NCBI GenBank assembly: GCA_025128135.1
Contig: JAHLYW010000035.1
Coordinates: 1-64,000, forward strand
Origin: Synechococcus sp. CS-1325
Lineage (GTDB): Bacteria > Cyanobacteriota > Cyanobacteriia > PCC-6307 > Cyanobiaceae
Reading direction: 5' to 3'
DNA length: 64,000 bases
Shown here piece by piece: positions 25,002 through 33,724 of this stretch (its first letter is position 1; every line of letters starts with the position of its first letter). A model generated the notes under the pieces. It had not been told where the DNA came from, did no database searches, and saw nothing but the letters and a program-made list of their open reading frames with translations. A program made the translations under genes and the position numbers.

Positions 25002-25390
25002 GCGGCCGATTCTCCAGAACCTTGTCCAGAAGCGGATTGCCGCTCCAGCCGGGTCTCGGCCTCCAGCTCCCGTGCCAGAAACACGTTGAGGAAGGTGCGG
25101 ATCACGGCCACCACCGCCAGCTGAACCAGGTTGGGGCCGGATGGGGTGGTGGTGGTGGCCACGATGTCGGCGCCAAGCTGGAACTCCAGCGCCATCGACA
25201 ACCAGCTGCCGAAGCAGATCCTGGCGGCGGCCAGGGAGCGGCGCTGGCCCCGGCGCCCTGGCCGCTGGCTGAACTGCTGGGAGACGCAGGCCAGCAGGCC
25301 CAGCAGCACGGTGGCAACGGAGAGCGCCTCCAGAACGAAGCGCAGCCCACCGGCCACCTGCAGCAACAGATCTTCGGCGGATTCAATCAT
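24998..25390 (-). CDS. DUF1622-family membrane protein
   Basis: A 130-residue protein with three hydrophobic segments and the conserved-type block RICFGSWLSMALEFQLGADIVATTTTP, followed by IRTFLNVFLARELE. This matches DUF1622, a widespread small membrane family of unknown function. It overlaps both neighbours by a few bases (8 bp with the upstream gene, 4 bp with DUF202), so the run is one operon. Confidence 0.82.
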   Translation of the reverse strand: MIESAEDLLLQVAGGLRFVLEALSVATVLLGLLACVSQQFSQRPGRRGQRRSLAAARICFGSWLSMALEFQLGADIVATTTTPSGPNLVQLAVVAVIRTFLNVFLARELEAETRLERQSASGQGSGESAA

Positions 25391-26012
25391 CGGCTTGCGG
25401 GAGGCGCGGGTGGGTGATCAGGTGGGTCAGCCAGCCCGGCACGCTCAGGGAGGCCACCAGGATGGTGAGCGACGTGCTCAGTCGGCTGGAGAAGGTGCGG
25501 GCGGTATCCAGCCCCCCATGCAGGAAGGCGAAGGTGACGAGCACGGCGAACAGCCCGGTGGTGAGGGCGCTGGCCGAGCGCAGCAGATCCTTGGGCTGGC
25601 GATCCACCAGGGAGTGTCTGGTGCTGAGGGCGAGGCCGGCCAGGCTGCCGGCTGCGGCGAGAAGCACAACGGAAACCACCCGCGTCGCAAGGTTGGCCTG
25701 CGGCTCACTCTCCTGCAGCGCCCTCGCCAGCACGGTGGCATTGCCGAGCAGACAGCCGGCCGCCGAGCCCAGCAGGGCCCACCAGCGCAGTGGGCTGGCC
25801 ATCCGCCCGGCCAGGGTGGCCCCACCGGCCAGGGTGATCGAGCTCAGCAGGGTGGAGGGAACGGTGTCCAGATGGCTGCTGATCAGATAAGCCGCAGTGA
25901 ATCCCAGTGCAGCACCGAACAATCGTTCGAGTTGCTCACGCCTGCCTGTGGGCGCGTTTCCTGGAAACCGTTCCGGCATGGCTGCAGCAGAGAGCGGTGG
26001 TTCAGGGATCAT
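25383..26012 (-). CDS. polytopic membrane protein, hypothetical
   Basis: A 209-residue protein with about five or six hydrophobic helices separated by short loops. A possible start is the later Met of MPERFPGN, which removes 11 residues. I recognise no family. It is the first gene of the overlapping membrane-protein run 23721-26012 and begins 36 bp after the stop of phoH, so read-through from phoH is possible. Confidence 0.65.
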   Translation of the reverse strand: MIPEPPLSAAAMPERFPGNAPTGRREQLERLFGAALGFTAAYLISSHLDTVPSTLLSSITLAGGATLAGRMASPLRWWALLGSAAGCLLGNATVLARALQESEPQANLATRVVSVVLLAAAGSLAGLALSTRHSLVDRQPKDLLRSASALTTGLFAVLVTFAFLHGGLDTARTFSSRLSTSLTILVASLSVPGWLTHLITHPRLPQADD

Positions 26013-26047
26013 GCTCGCCGCCTTCCGGCGGATGGCAACCCAGCTGG

Positions 26048-27430
26048 TCAGAGCAGATTGGCCGCCAGCTCCGCCAGGGCTGAGCGCTCCCCTTTGCGCA
26101 GGGTCACGTGGCCGGCCAGCTCCTGGCCCTTGAAGCGTTCCACCAGCCAGGTGAGGCCATTGCTGTCGGCATCCACATAGGGATTGTCGATCTGATAGGG
26201 ATCACCGGTGAAGACGATCTTGGTGCCTTCTCCCACCCGGGTCACGATCGTTTTCACCTCATGGGGGGTGAGGTTCTGGGCCTCGTCCACCACCATGAAC
26301 TGGCGTGGAATCGAGCGGCCGCGGATGTAACTGATCGCCTCCACCTCCAGCAGGCCCATCCCCTTGAGATCGGCCCAGTTGTTGCGTGGCGGCCGGCCCT
26401 GACGGGGAGCGGCGTTGGCGGGTTCCTCGCTGCCCAGCAGAAAGTCGAGGTTGTCGATGATCGGTTGCATCCAGGGGCCCATTTTTTCCTGCAGGTCACC
26501 AGGCAGAAAGCCGATGTCCTTGCCGAGGGGGATCACCGGTCGGGTCACCAGGAGGCGGTCGTAGAGATGCTCGTCTGCCACCTGATTCAGGCCGGCAGCG
26601 AGGGCCAGCAGGGTCTTGCCGGTGCCGGCCTTGCCCACCAGGGTCACCAGCTGGATGCTGGGATCCAGCAGAAGATCGAGGGCGAAGGTCTGCTCCCGGT
26701 TGCGGGCCATGACCCGCCCCAGCTTGATCCGGCCTCCCTTCTGCAACGGCCTCAGGCTCCCGCCTGCCGCGCTGTAGCGCGCCAGCAGGGTATGGGCGGG
26801 GTTGGCTCCATCCACCAGGGTCACGCCTTCGTTCGCCTGCAGCGGTGGCTGGTCGGCGGGGCGCGGGGTGAGCCGTGTCAGGGGCAGACCACCCTCCCGG
26901 TGCAACTGTTCGATCTGGGCGGCGCTCACCCACCACTCGGTGAGGCCGGGATAGAGATCGGCGATCGCCACCTTGCCGGTGCTGTAGTCCTGGGCGATCA
27001 GCCCCACCGCATCCGCCTTGATCCGCAGGTTGGTGTCCTTGGTCACCAGGATCACCGGGGGATCGCTGCCCATCACTCCGTGGAGGCGTTGCTCAAGGGC
27101 CACCGCCAGGATGTTGTTGTCCCCATTGCCGCTCTGGAGTTCCGGCGGCAGCTGGCTGAGGGTCTGGCTGCGACAGAACACCACCTTCAGCCGCCCCCGG
27201 TGCGTGGCTTCGATCTCCACCCCCTCGGCCAGATTTCCCTTCTCCCGCAGTCCGTCCAGCAGACGGGAAACCAGGCGGGCGTTGCGTCCTTTCTCGGTGG
27301 CGTCCCGTTTGAACCGGTCGATCTCCTCGACCACCTCGATCGGGATCACGACGTTGTTGTCCTCGAATCGGTTCAGGGCGCCCGGGTCATGGAGCAGAAC
27401 GTTCGTGTCGAGAACGAAGGTCTTCTTCAT
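26048..27430 (-). CDS. PhoH-family protein, PIN-PhoH (PhoH2) type
   Basis: A 460-residue protein. Residues 1-150 are a PIN nuclease domain (VLDTNVLLHDP with acidic ligand Asp8, and VTKDTNLRIKA). Residues about 240-460 are the PhoH ATPase, with Walker A GKAGTGKT at 266-273 and Walker B FMVVDEAQN near 380, followed by FTGDPYQIDNPY. PhoH2 proteins of mycobacteria couple RNA unwinding and cleavage. Cytoplasmic. Divergent from the F420-ligase-like gene. Confidence 0.93.
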   Translation of the reverse strand: MKKTFVLDTNVLLHDPGALNRFEDNNVVIPIEVVEEIDRFKRDATEKGRNARLVSRLLDGLREKGNLAEGVEIEATHRGRLKVVFCRSQTLSQLPPELQSGNGDNNILAVALEQRLHGVMGSDPPVILVTKDTNLRIKADAVGLIAQDYSTGKVAIADLYPGLTEWWVSAAQIEQLHREGGLPLTRLTPRPADQPPLQANEGVTLVDGANPAHTLLARYSAAGGSLRPLQKGGRIKLGRVMARNREQTFALDLLLDPSIQLVTLVGKAGTGKTLLALAAGLNQVADEHLYDRLLVTRPVIPLGKDIGFLPGDLQEKMGPWMQPIIDNLDFLLGSEEPANAAPRQGRPPRNNWADLKGMGLLEVEAISYIRGRSIPRQFMVVDEAQNLTPHEVKTIVTRVGEGTKIVFTGDPYQIDNPYVDADSNGLTWLVERFKGQELAGHVTLRKGERSALAELAANLL

Positions 27431-27521
27431 TCCATCCCAGGGGAGATCTCAGGCCAGAACCTAGGTCCGAGCGTCTGTCAACGCTTACGCTCCCGCTGTT
27501 TCCGGCTGCACGGCGTTCGTT

Positions 27522-28733
27522 TTGCCCTTCCTGTCTTCTCTGCTCTGCTGGCTGCTGATCGCCACCCTGCTGTTCGGCCTCACACTGCTGTGGCTGGAGC
27601 TCCGCCATCGGCTCCGGCCCGCCTCACCCCTGCGGCTCGAGGCGGGGGAGTGGACGGTGACCCCCGTGGCAGCGACCGTGGAGGTGGAGCTCGCCATCGC
27701 CATCCACAACCCCCATGCCCGCATGGAGGTGATGGTGCCGGAGATCAGTCTCCTGCCCACCCTGCTGGGTCGCGGCGATCTGGATGGTGTTCGGATCAGC
27801 AGCCGCGTCGTCGCGGAGCACCCCGATGAGCCGGCCCGCCCGGACGGCTACTGGGCGGCGTACATCGTCAAGGGCCATAAAACCACCCGGGCCAAGCTTC
27901 ACCTGCGCATCCAGGCGGATCCTTCCCTTTCCAGCAGCGGGGAAGCAATCAGCCCCCTTGCCGATCGACTCGACACCCTCTGGCTGGAGATTCTCTGGGT
28001 GAACTACGGACCCTTCGGCCGGCTGCAACGTCGCGATGGGGTGCTGATCCCGCTGCGTCGGCCCGAGCCGCTGGATCCGGCCACTGCCCAGTGGCGCAGT
28101 GGCGAGGGCTGTCGCGTCCTGCCGGTGCCCACCCATCTGCTCGGCGTGCTCGATGATCCGGCCGAAGTGCTGCGTCGTTATGCCGGCGCCATCCTCCAGG
28201 CCGGCGACATCCTCACGATCGGTGAAACGCCCCTGGCGGTGATCCAGGGCCGTTACAACCATCCCGCCATGGTCGAGCCATCCGGCCTGGCCCGGTTGCT
28301 CTGTCGCGTCTTTGACCCCACCAGCAGCCTGGCCACCGCCTGCGGTCTGCAGACATTGATCGACGATGTCGGTCCGGCCAGGGTGCTCTGCGCCTGGCTG
28401 GCCGGCAGCCTGATGAAGCTGGTCGGCAGCCGTGGGGGCTTCTACCGGCTGGCCGGCGAGCAGGCCCGCCTGATTGATGACATCACCGGCACCACTCCCC
28501 CCTACGACCAGACGATCGTGCTCGGCCCGGATCAGCCTGAACGCGCCTGCCGCGATCTGGCGGCCAGCCTCGGTGTTCCCGTCGCCGTGGTCGACGTCAA
28601 CGATCTGGGCCGGGTCAAGGTGCTGGCTTCGAGCCCGGGCTGTGATCACGCCCTGCTGCAGCGTGCCCTGCGTCCCAACCCGGCCGGCAATGCCAATGAA
28701 CGCACCCCCCTGGTGGTTGTCAGGCCCGCTTGA
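27522..28733 (+). CDS. F420-0:gamma-glutamyl ligase-like (CofE fold) protein
   Basis: A 403-residue protein with an N-terminal membrane helix (LPFLSSLLCWLLIATLLFGL), from TTG 27522. The C-terminal region has CofE-like blocks such as LQAGDILTIGETPLAVIQGRY, LVGSRGGFYRLAGEQARLIDDITGTTPPYDQTIVLGP and AVVDVNDLGRVKVLASS. CofE adds glutamates to coenzyme F420, but cyanobacteria are not known to make polyglutamylated F420 generally, so the real substrate is unclear. The membrane anchor and central insert are unlike true CofE. Confidence 0.75.
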   Translation: MPFLSSLLCWLLIATLLFGLTLLWLELRHRLRPASPLRLEAGEWTVTPVAATVEVELAIAIHNPHARMEVMVPEISLLPTLLGRGDLDGVRISSRVVAEHPDEPARPDGYWAAYIVKGHKTTRAKLHLRIQADPSLSSSGEAISPLADRLDTLWLEILWVNYGPFGRLQRRDGVLIPLRRPEPLDPATAQWRSGEGCRVLPVPTHLLGVLDDPAEVLRRYAGAILQAGDILTIGETPLAVIQGRYNHPAMVEPSGLARLLCRVFDPTSSLATACGLQTLIDDVGPARVLCAWLAGSLMKLVGSRGGFYRLAGEQARLIDDITGTTPPYDQTIVLGPDQPERACRDLAASLGVPVAVVDVNDLGRVKVLASSPGCDHALLQRALRPNPAGNANERTPLVVVRPA

Positions 28734-28767
28734 GCTGCCGATACAGTTCTGACAGTGGCCGTTCCTT

Positions 28768-29889
28768 GTGCATCACCCCGCTCCCATTGGTCCCACGGGA
28801 GTTGATGCGCTCCCTGAACCGGGCGATCTGAGGATCGAGCCGCTCCAGGGCTGGTGTCTGCCATTGCTCCAGTCGGAAGCCTTCGTCGACCTCCAGCCCC
28901 TGCTGCAGCGTTCCCTGCTGCTTCAGCAGCCGGAGCGGTTGCTGAACCGCTGGATCAGCAGGCCACCGCTGGCACCGGAGATTCTGGTGGCCTTCCGCAG
29001 ACCGCAGCGAATCATCGGCCTGGCCATCGTGCGTCGCCTCAACCGCAGCGGTACCTGCTGGGGGATCGATCAGCTGCGCACCTGTCGGCAAGCCCTGGTC
29101 CAGCCCGGCAGCCCGACTGTCCGGCAGGTCGAGACGGCCCTGGTCAAGGAGGCCCTCCACCGCCGCCTTGGCGCCACCAGCTGGATCGCCTCCGCGGCCA
29201 CCGATCGCTGTGATCGGTTGGCCCTGTTGCGTGAACAGGGCTTTCAGCCGCTCCGCAACCAGACCGTCTGGCGCTGGGAGCCAGCTGGCCGCCCCCACCC
29301 CGGCAAGGAGGTGGCCGCCGAGCTGGAGCTCTGTCCGTTGAACCGACGCACCGCTGCGCTGCTCTGGCACCTCGAGCAGGCGGCCTGCCCGGCCCAGCTG
29401 CGTCAGTTGCTGGATCGCCGCAGTGAGGATCTGCTCGACCAGACCCAGGGCCCCGGCCTGCTCTGGGTCGATCCGACCCGCCAGCAGGCGGTGGCGGGGG
29501 TTCGCGGTCTGCGCGCCCACGGTCAGGGCCAGCGGGAACTGGAGCTCACCATCCATCCTGGCTGGTCCCACCTGCTCGGCCCTCCCCTCGAGAGGCTCCT
29601 GGTCGAGGCGGCCCGGCAGGCACCCCGCGTCTGGCTCCGCAGTGACACGGCTGATTGCGAACGCTCCCTCTGGTTGGAGGGAATCGGCGCGGTGGCAGAG
29701 GGGGAAGAGCTGCTGATGGGCCGCAGCGTCTGGCGGCGCCAGGAGTCCCTGGCCCCCGCCGAATCCTCCCGCTGGCGGCTCGACACGGTGCTGGAAACCT
29801 TCAAGCCCCGCCGCCGCCCAGTGCCGACACCCCTGCTGCCGAATCCTGGCCTGCGTCACGGCCCCACCGTGCTGGGCTCGTCGCGGTGA
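28768..29889 (+). CDS. conserved cyanobacterial protein, GNAT-like, hypothetical
   Basis: A 373-residue protein from GTG 28768. Two halves look like weak acetyltransferase (GNAT) folds: EILVAFRRPQRIIGLAIVRRLNRSGTCWGI... and GLLWVDPTRQQAVAGVRGLRAHGQGQRELELTIHPGW. There is no convincing acetyl-CoA loop. It is eight bases upstream of ruvX and probably cotranscribed with it. Function unknown. Confidence 0.6.
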   Translation: MHHPAPIGPTGVDALPEPGDLRIEPLQGWCLPLLQSEAFVDLQPLLQRSLLLQQPERLLNRWISRPPLAPEILVAFRRPQRIIGLAIVRRLNRSGTCWGIDQLRTCRQALVQPGSPTVRQVETALVKEALHRRLGATSWIASAATDRCDRLALLREQGFQPLRNQTVWRWEPAGRPHPGKEVAAELELCPLNRRTAALLWHLEQAACPAQLRQLLDRRSEDLLDQTQGPGLLWVDPTRQQAVAGVRGLRAHGQGQRELELTIHPGWSHLLGPPLERLLVEAARQAPRVWLRSDTADCERSLWLEGIGAVAEGEELLMGRSVWRRQESLAPAESSRWRLDTVLETFKPRRRPVPTPLLPNPGLRHGPTVLGSSR

Positions 29890-29896
29890 GCTTCGG

Positions 29897-30385
29897 TTGA
29901 GCCCGCGCCAGGCACCCCGGCCCCGTTCCGTGCTCACCCTTGATGTGGGGCGGCGACGGATCGGCCTGGCCGGATGCGATCCACTCGGGTTGACGGTGAT
30001 CCGCCTGCCGGCCCTGCTGCGCCGCAGCCTCGAGGAAGACCTCCAGCAGCTGCTGCCCCTGATCCAGCAGCGCCAGGTCACAGCTCTTGTGGTCGGGCTT
30101 CCCCTCGATTCCCGGCAGCGCCCCACCCCCCAGGCCCTCCATTGCCGCCGCTATGGCGAAAGCCTTGCCAGGGCGCTCGATCTGCCCCTGGCCTGGGTGA
30201 ACGAGTACGGCAGCAGCTGGGAAGCCGGCGAACGGCACGGCCTGCACGGCGACCGCAGCGGCCGCCTCGATTCCGCAGCGGCTGCCCTGCTGCTGCAGCA
30301 GTGGTTGAGTGAAGGACCGGAGCCGGGTCCGGTCAGGCTTTCGACCCAGCCGGGCGGCCAGCCGGCCGACGCTGCGACATCCTGA
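29897..30385 (+). CDS. ruvX: RuvX/YqgF-family RNase H-fold nuclease
   Basis: A 162-residue protein. First-strand motif LTLDVGRRRIGLAG carries the catalytic Asp, VVGLPLDS is the second block, and the C-terminal SGRLDSAAAALLLQQWL has the last acidic residue. The YqgF/RuvX family acts in 16S rRNA 5'-end maturation or Holliday junction resolution. It is slightly longer than typical (about 140) through a C-terminal tail. TTG start; a later GTG (VLTLDVG) is possible. Confidence 0.85.
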   Translation: MSPRQAPRPRSVLTLDVGRRRIGLAGCDPLGLTVIRLPALLRRSLEEDLQQLLPLIQQRQVTALVVGLPLDSRQRPTPQALHCRRYGESLARALDLPLAWVNEYGSSWEAGERHGLHGDRSGRLDSAAAALLLQQWLSEGPEPGPVRLSTQPGGQPADAATS

Positions 30386-30404
30386 GGGGGATTGCCATGT
30401 GCCC

Positions 30405-30956
30405 ATGAGTGCTGAAGGACCTTTGAACGCCGGATCCGGTGACATTCCGACGGTGGTGGTCCGGGATGACATGGGACGCCAGCTTCTCTGCTACCTGGAG
30501 CAGCTCATCCCTCTCGATGGCCGGGATTACGCCCTGCTCACCCCCGTTGACACCCCGGTCTGTCTGTTCCGCATGCACGGGGACGACGAGGAGCCTGAGC
30601 TGATCGAAACGATCCACACCAGCGAACCGATTCTCTCGGTGGCCGACGTGGTCCTGCAGGAACATGATCTGCTGCTGGTGCGCTCCGCCGTCACCCTCAC
30701 CGTGAGCGGTGAGCTGGAGGAGCCTGATCTCGATGAATTCGACGACGAGGAGGCGGATGACGAGACCGACACCTACGAACTCCTGGTCAGCTTCATGGTC
30801 GACAATGGTGAGTACGGGCTTTATATCCCCCTTGACCCATTCTTTGTGGTCGCCCGCATGCAGGACGGTGACGCCATCGTGGTGGAAGGAGAGGAATTCG
30901 AGCGGGTGCAGCCCTTGATCGAGGCTGAACTCGATGATCGGGAGCTGGCTGGGTGA
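30405..30956 (+). CDS. DUF3727-family protein
   Basis: A 183-residue acidic protein. The N-terminal block TVVVRDDMGRQLLCYLEQLIPLDGRDYALLTPVDTPVCLF and C-terminal LLVSFMVDNGEYGLYIPLDPFFVVARM belong to the cyanobacterial/plastid DUF3727 family. A highly acidic stretch (EEPDLDEFDDEEADDETD) lies between them. Function unknown. It overlaps the following YqeG gene by four bases (GTGA). The ATG at 30405 was chosen over an upstream extension into ruvX. Confidence 0.8.
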   Translation: MSAEGPLNAGSGDIPTVVVRDDMGRQLLCYLEQLIPLDGRDYALLTPVDTPVCLFRMHGDDEEPELIETIHTSEPILSVADVVLQEHDLLLVRSAVTLTVSGELEEPDLDEFDDEEADDETDTYELLVSFMVDNGEYGLYIPLDPFFVVARMQDGDAIVVEGEEFERVQPLIEAELDDRELAG

Positions 30957-31468
30957 AGCTTCAGCGACTGCTCCAACCCAGCTGGATGCTGGACACCAGC
31001 CTGGCCCAGCTGCCTCTGGAGCGTCTGTTCAATGGACAGATCAAGGCGTTGATCCTGGATGTGGATCGCACGCTGCTGCCCCGCCACCGCTCAGAACTGC
31101 CCCCGGCGATGGAGCAATGGTTGCGCGAGGCACAGCAGCACCTGCGTCTGCACCTGTTCAGCAACAACCCCTCCCGGCGCCGCATCGGTGCCGTCGCCAA
31201 CCGGCTCGATCTGCCCTTCACCACCTCGGCGGGAAAGCCCCGCCGCCGTGCCCTCCGCAAGGTGCTGGCCGAGCTGGGTCTGCCCCCCCACCAGGTGGCG
31301 ATGGTGGGGGACAGGCTGTTCACTGATGTTCTGGCCGGCAATCGGCTGGGGCTGTTCACCGTGCTGGTCAAGCCTGTGGATCCCCAGGGCCTCACCTGCG
31401 AGCGGGATCGGCTGCAGCGCGCCGAGCTGAGCCTGGCCCGCTGGATGGGGGCCAGCCTGGGTCGATGA
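30953..31468 (+). CDS. YqeG-family HAD IIIA phosphatase
   Basis: A 171-residue HAD protein. Motif I is LILDVDRTLLPRH (D-x-D-x-T), motif II LFSNNPS, and motif III/IV GKPRRRALRKVL with MVGDRLFTDVLAGNRLGLFTVLVKP. The YqeG family in bacteria and the plastid/mitochondrial homologues (PGP phosphatase type) dephosphorylate phosphatidylglycerophosphate or related substrates. GTG start overlaps the DUF3727 stop; its own stop overlaps the proB start (ATGA). Confidence 0.88.
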   Translation: MKLQRLLQPSWMLDTSLAQLPLERLFNGQIKALILDVDRTLLPRHRSELPPAMEQWLREAQQHLRLHLFSNNPSRRRIGAVANRLDLPFTTSAGKPRRRALRKVLAELGLPPHQVAMVGDRLFTDVLAGNRLGLFTVLVKPVDPQGLTCERDRLQRAELSLARWMGASLGR

Positions 31469-32589
31469 GCTTCCGGCGGGTGATCAAGGTGGGCACCAGC
31501 CTGTTGCGTGGCACGGCGGGCCGTGACACCGCCCAGGTGATTGATGGGCTGGCCGAAAGCCTCAGCCGCCAGCGTCGCTGCGGTGAGGCGATCACCCTGG
31601 TCACCAGTGGTGCGGTGGGGCTCGGTTGCCATGCCCTGAAGCTGGCCCAGCGGCCCGGCGAAGTGGTGGCGCTGCAGGCCGCCGCCGCCATCGGCCAGGG
31701 GAGGCTGATGGGCTTCTATGAAGCCTCCTTCGCCCGCCACGGCGAAACGGTGGCCCAGGTGCTGCTCACCCGCGGCGATCTGGCGTCACGCCGTCGGTAT
31801 CAGAACGCCTGCCGCACCCTGGAGCAGTTGCTCAGCTGGGGTGTGGTGCCGGTGGTCAACGAGAACGACACCCTGGCCACCGATGAATTGCGCTTCGGCG
31901 ACAACGACACCCTTTCGGCTCTGGTGGCGGTGGCGATCGGCGCCGATGAGCTGGTGCTGCTCACCGATGTGGATCATCTCTACTCCGGTGATCCCCGCAG
32001 CGATGCCACCGCCGAGCCGATCGAGGAGGTGCGTGATCTGATCGAACTCGCCCGGCTCAGCGGCGTCGCCAGCGGCGGTGGCCGCTGGGGCACCGGCGGC
32101 ATGACCACCAAGCTCACCGCCGCCCGGATCGCCACCTCCAGCGGCGTCCGCGTGCGCCTCGCCGATGGCCGGGACCCGGCGGTGCTCGATGCCCTGCTGG
32201 CCGGGGAGCGGCTGGGCACCGTCTTCCAGCCCAGTTCCACTCCCCTGCCGGATCGCAAGGGCTGGCTGGCCCATGCCCTGATTCCCCGCGGCAACCTGAT
32301 CATCGATGCAGGGGCCGAGCGGGCCCTGCTGGAGCGGGGTGCTTCCCTCCTGGCCGTGGGCATTCAGCGGGTGGAGGGCAGCTTCGGGCGTCGTGATGCC
32401 GTGCGTCTGCTCTCGCTGCAGGGTGAGGAGATCGGCCGGGGCCTCACGGCTCTGAGCAGCGATGAACTGAGGAAGGTGCAGGGCCTCAGCAGTGAGGCGG
32501 CCCAGCGGGCCCTCGGTCAGCCGAGTGGAGATGCGGTGGTGCACCGCGACCATCTGGTGCTGACCGCAGCAGCGGCGATCCTCCCCTAG
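31465..32589 (+). CDS. proB: glutamate 5-kinase
   Basis: A 374-residue enzyme, first step of proline biosynthesis. The amino-acid kinase domain includes [45 protein letters not shown] and [29 protein letters not shown]-terminal PUA domain (about residues 278-370, [25 protein letters not shown]...) is present as in the E. coli enzyme. ATGA overlap with the YqeG gene. Confidence 0.96.
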   Translation: MSFRRVIKVGTSLLRGTAGRDTAQVIDGLAESLSRQRRCGEAITLVTSGAVGLGCHALKLAQRPGEVVALQAAAAIGQGRLMGFYEASFARHGETVAQVLLTRGDLASRRRYQNACRTLEQLLSWGVVPVVNENDTLATDELRFGDNDTLSALVAVAIGADELVLLTDVDHLYSGDPRSDATAEPIEEVRDLIELARLSGVASGGGRWGTGGMTTKLTAARIATSSGVRVRLADGRDPAVLDALLAGERLGTVFQPSSTPLPDRKGWLAHALIPRGNLIIDAGAERALLERGASLLAVGIQRVEGSFGRRDAVRLLSLQGEEIGRGLTALSSDELRKVQGLSSEAAQRALGQPSGDAVVHRDHLVLTAAAAILP

Positions 32590-32629
32590 GACTGCGGGCC
32601 TACGATCCGGCCGCCCCCGGTCCCCGGAG

Positions 32630-33676
32630 ATGCGCTTCAGCGAACTGCTCACCCACCTGAGTGAGGCCAGTGGCGGCAGTCCCGTCCATCTGGCCGACGA
32701 TCCCGAGCTCGGTGCCTGTGCCGCCGTCGACCAGGCCGGTCCGGGTGCACTGGCCTTCCTCGAGCCGGGCCACAGCCTCGCCGCCCTGCTCCCAGCCTGC
32801 GCAGCCTCGGCCCTGCTCCTGCCAGAGGATCCGGCCCTGCAGCAGCTCGCCAGCCAGCGGGGCATGGCCTGGATCGGTCTGCGCAATCCACGCCTCGGCT
32901 TCGCGGAGGCCCTCGAAACCCTCCATCCCGCCAGAATCCTGCCGCCCGGTCGCCACCCGAGCGCCGTCGTCGCAGCCGATGCCCGGCTCGGCGCCGATGT
33001 TCATCTCGGTGCCCATGTCGTGGTGGGTGAGGGGAGTGTGGTCGGTGCTGGCTGCACCCTCCACCCCGGGGCAGTGCTCTACCCGGATGTTCAGATCGCT
33101 GAGGGTTGCGAGATCCACGCCCATGCGGTGCTCCATTCAGGCAGTCGCCTGGGCCTCCACTGCGTCGTCCACTCCAACGCCGTGATCGGCTCCGAAGGCT
33201 TCGGTTTCGTTCCCACCGCGGCGGGGTGGCGAAAAATGCCCCAGACCGGGCTGGTGGTGCTGGAAGACGGGGTGGAGGTGGGCTGCGGCAGCACGATCGA
33301 TCGGCCGTCGGTGGGTGAAACCCGCATCGGCGCCGGCACCAAGATCGACAACCTGGTCCATGTGGGCCATGGCGTGGTCACCGGCAAGGGCTGTGCCCTG
33401 GCGGCCCAGGTGGGCATCGCCGGTGGAGCCCGCCTCGGCAATGGCGTCATCCTGGCGGGACAGGTGGGGGTGGCCAACCGGGCCAGGATCGGTGACGGCG
33501 CGATCGCTTCATCCAAGTCGGGGATCCACGGCGAGGTGGCTGCCGGCGAGGTGGTCAGCGGCTACCCGGCCATCCCGAATCGCCTCTGGCTGCGCTGTTC
33601 AGCCGCCTTCAACAAGCTGCCCGAGCTGGCCCGTACGGTGCGCCAGCTCAGCCGGAATGCCGACGGGTCAGGGTGA
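32630..33676 (+). CDS. lpxD: UDP-3-O-acylglucosamine N-acyltransferase
   Basis: A 348-residue left-handed beta-helix acyltransferase of lipid A biosynthesis. An N-terminal uridine-binding domain (residues 1-100) precedes hexapeptide repeats ([27 protein letters not shown]...). The motif [21 protein letters not shown] is diagnostic. The catalytic His is in [12 protein letters not shown]. The normal size fits. Confidence 0.95.
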   Translation: MRFSELLTHLSEASGGSPVHLADDPELGACAAVDQAGPGALAFLEPGHSLAALLPACAASALLLPEDPALQQLASQRGMAWIGLRNPRLGFAEALETLHPARILPPGRHPSAVVAADARLGADVHLGAHVVVGEGSVVGAGCTLHPGAVLYPDVQIAEGCEIHAHAVLHSGSRLGLHCVVHSNAVIGSEGFGFVPTAAGWRKMPQTGLVVLEDGVEVGCGSTIDRPSVGETRIGAGTKIDNLVHVGHGVVTGKGCALAAQVGIAGGARLGNGVILAGQVGVANRARIGDGAIASSKSGIHGEVAAGEVVSGYPAIPNRLWLRCSAAFNKLPELARTVRQLSRNADGSG

Positions 33677-33724
33677 TGGGCAGCGGTAGCCTCCGGCTGC
33701 ACCATCCGCCACACCCCCCCAGCC

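Noticed and set aside
23571..25124. 517-codon plus-strand ORF
   Set aside because: Antisense to the HAD, BASS and DUF202 genes; Gln/His/Arg-rich.
26108..27829. 573-codon plus-strand ORF
   Set aside because: Mostly antisense to phoH and runs out of frame into the F420-ligase-like gene.
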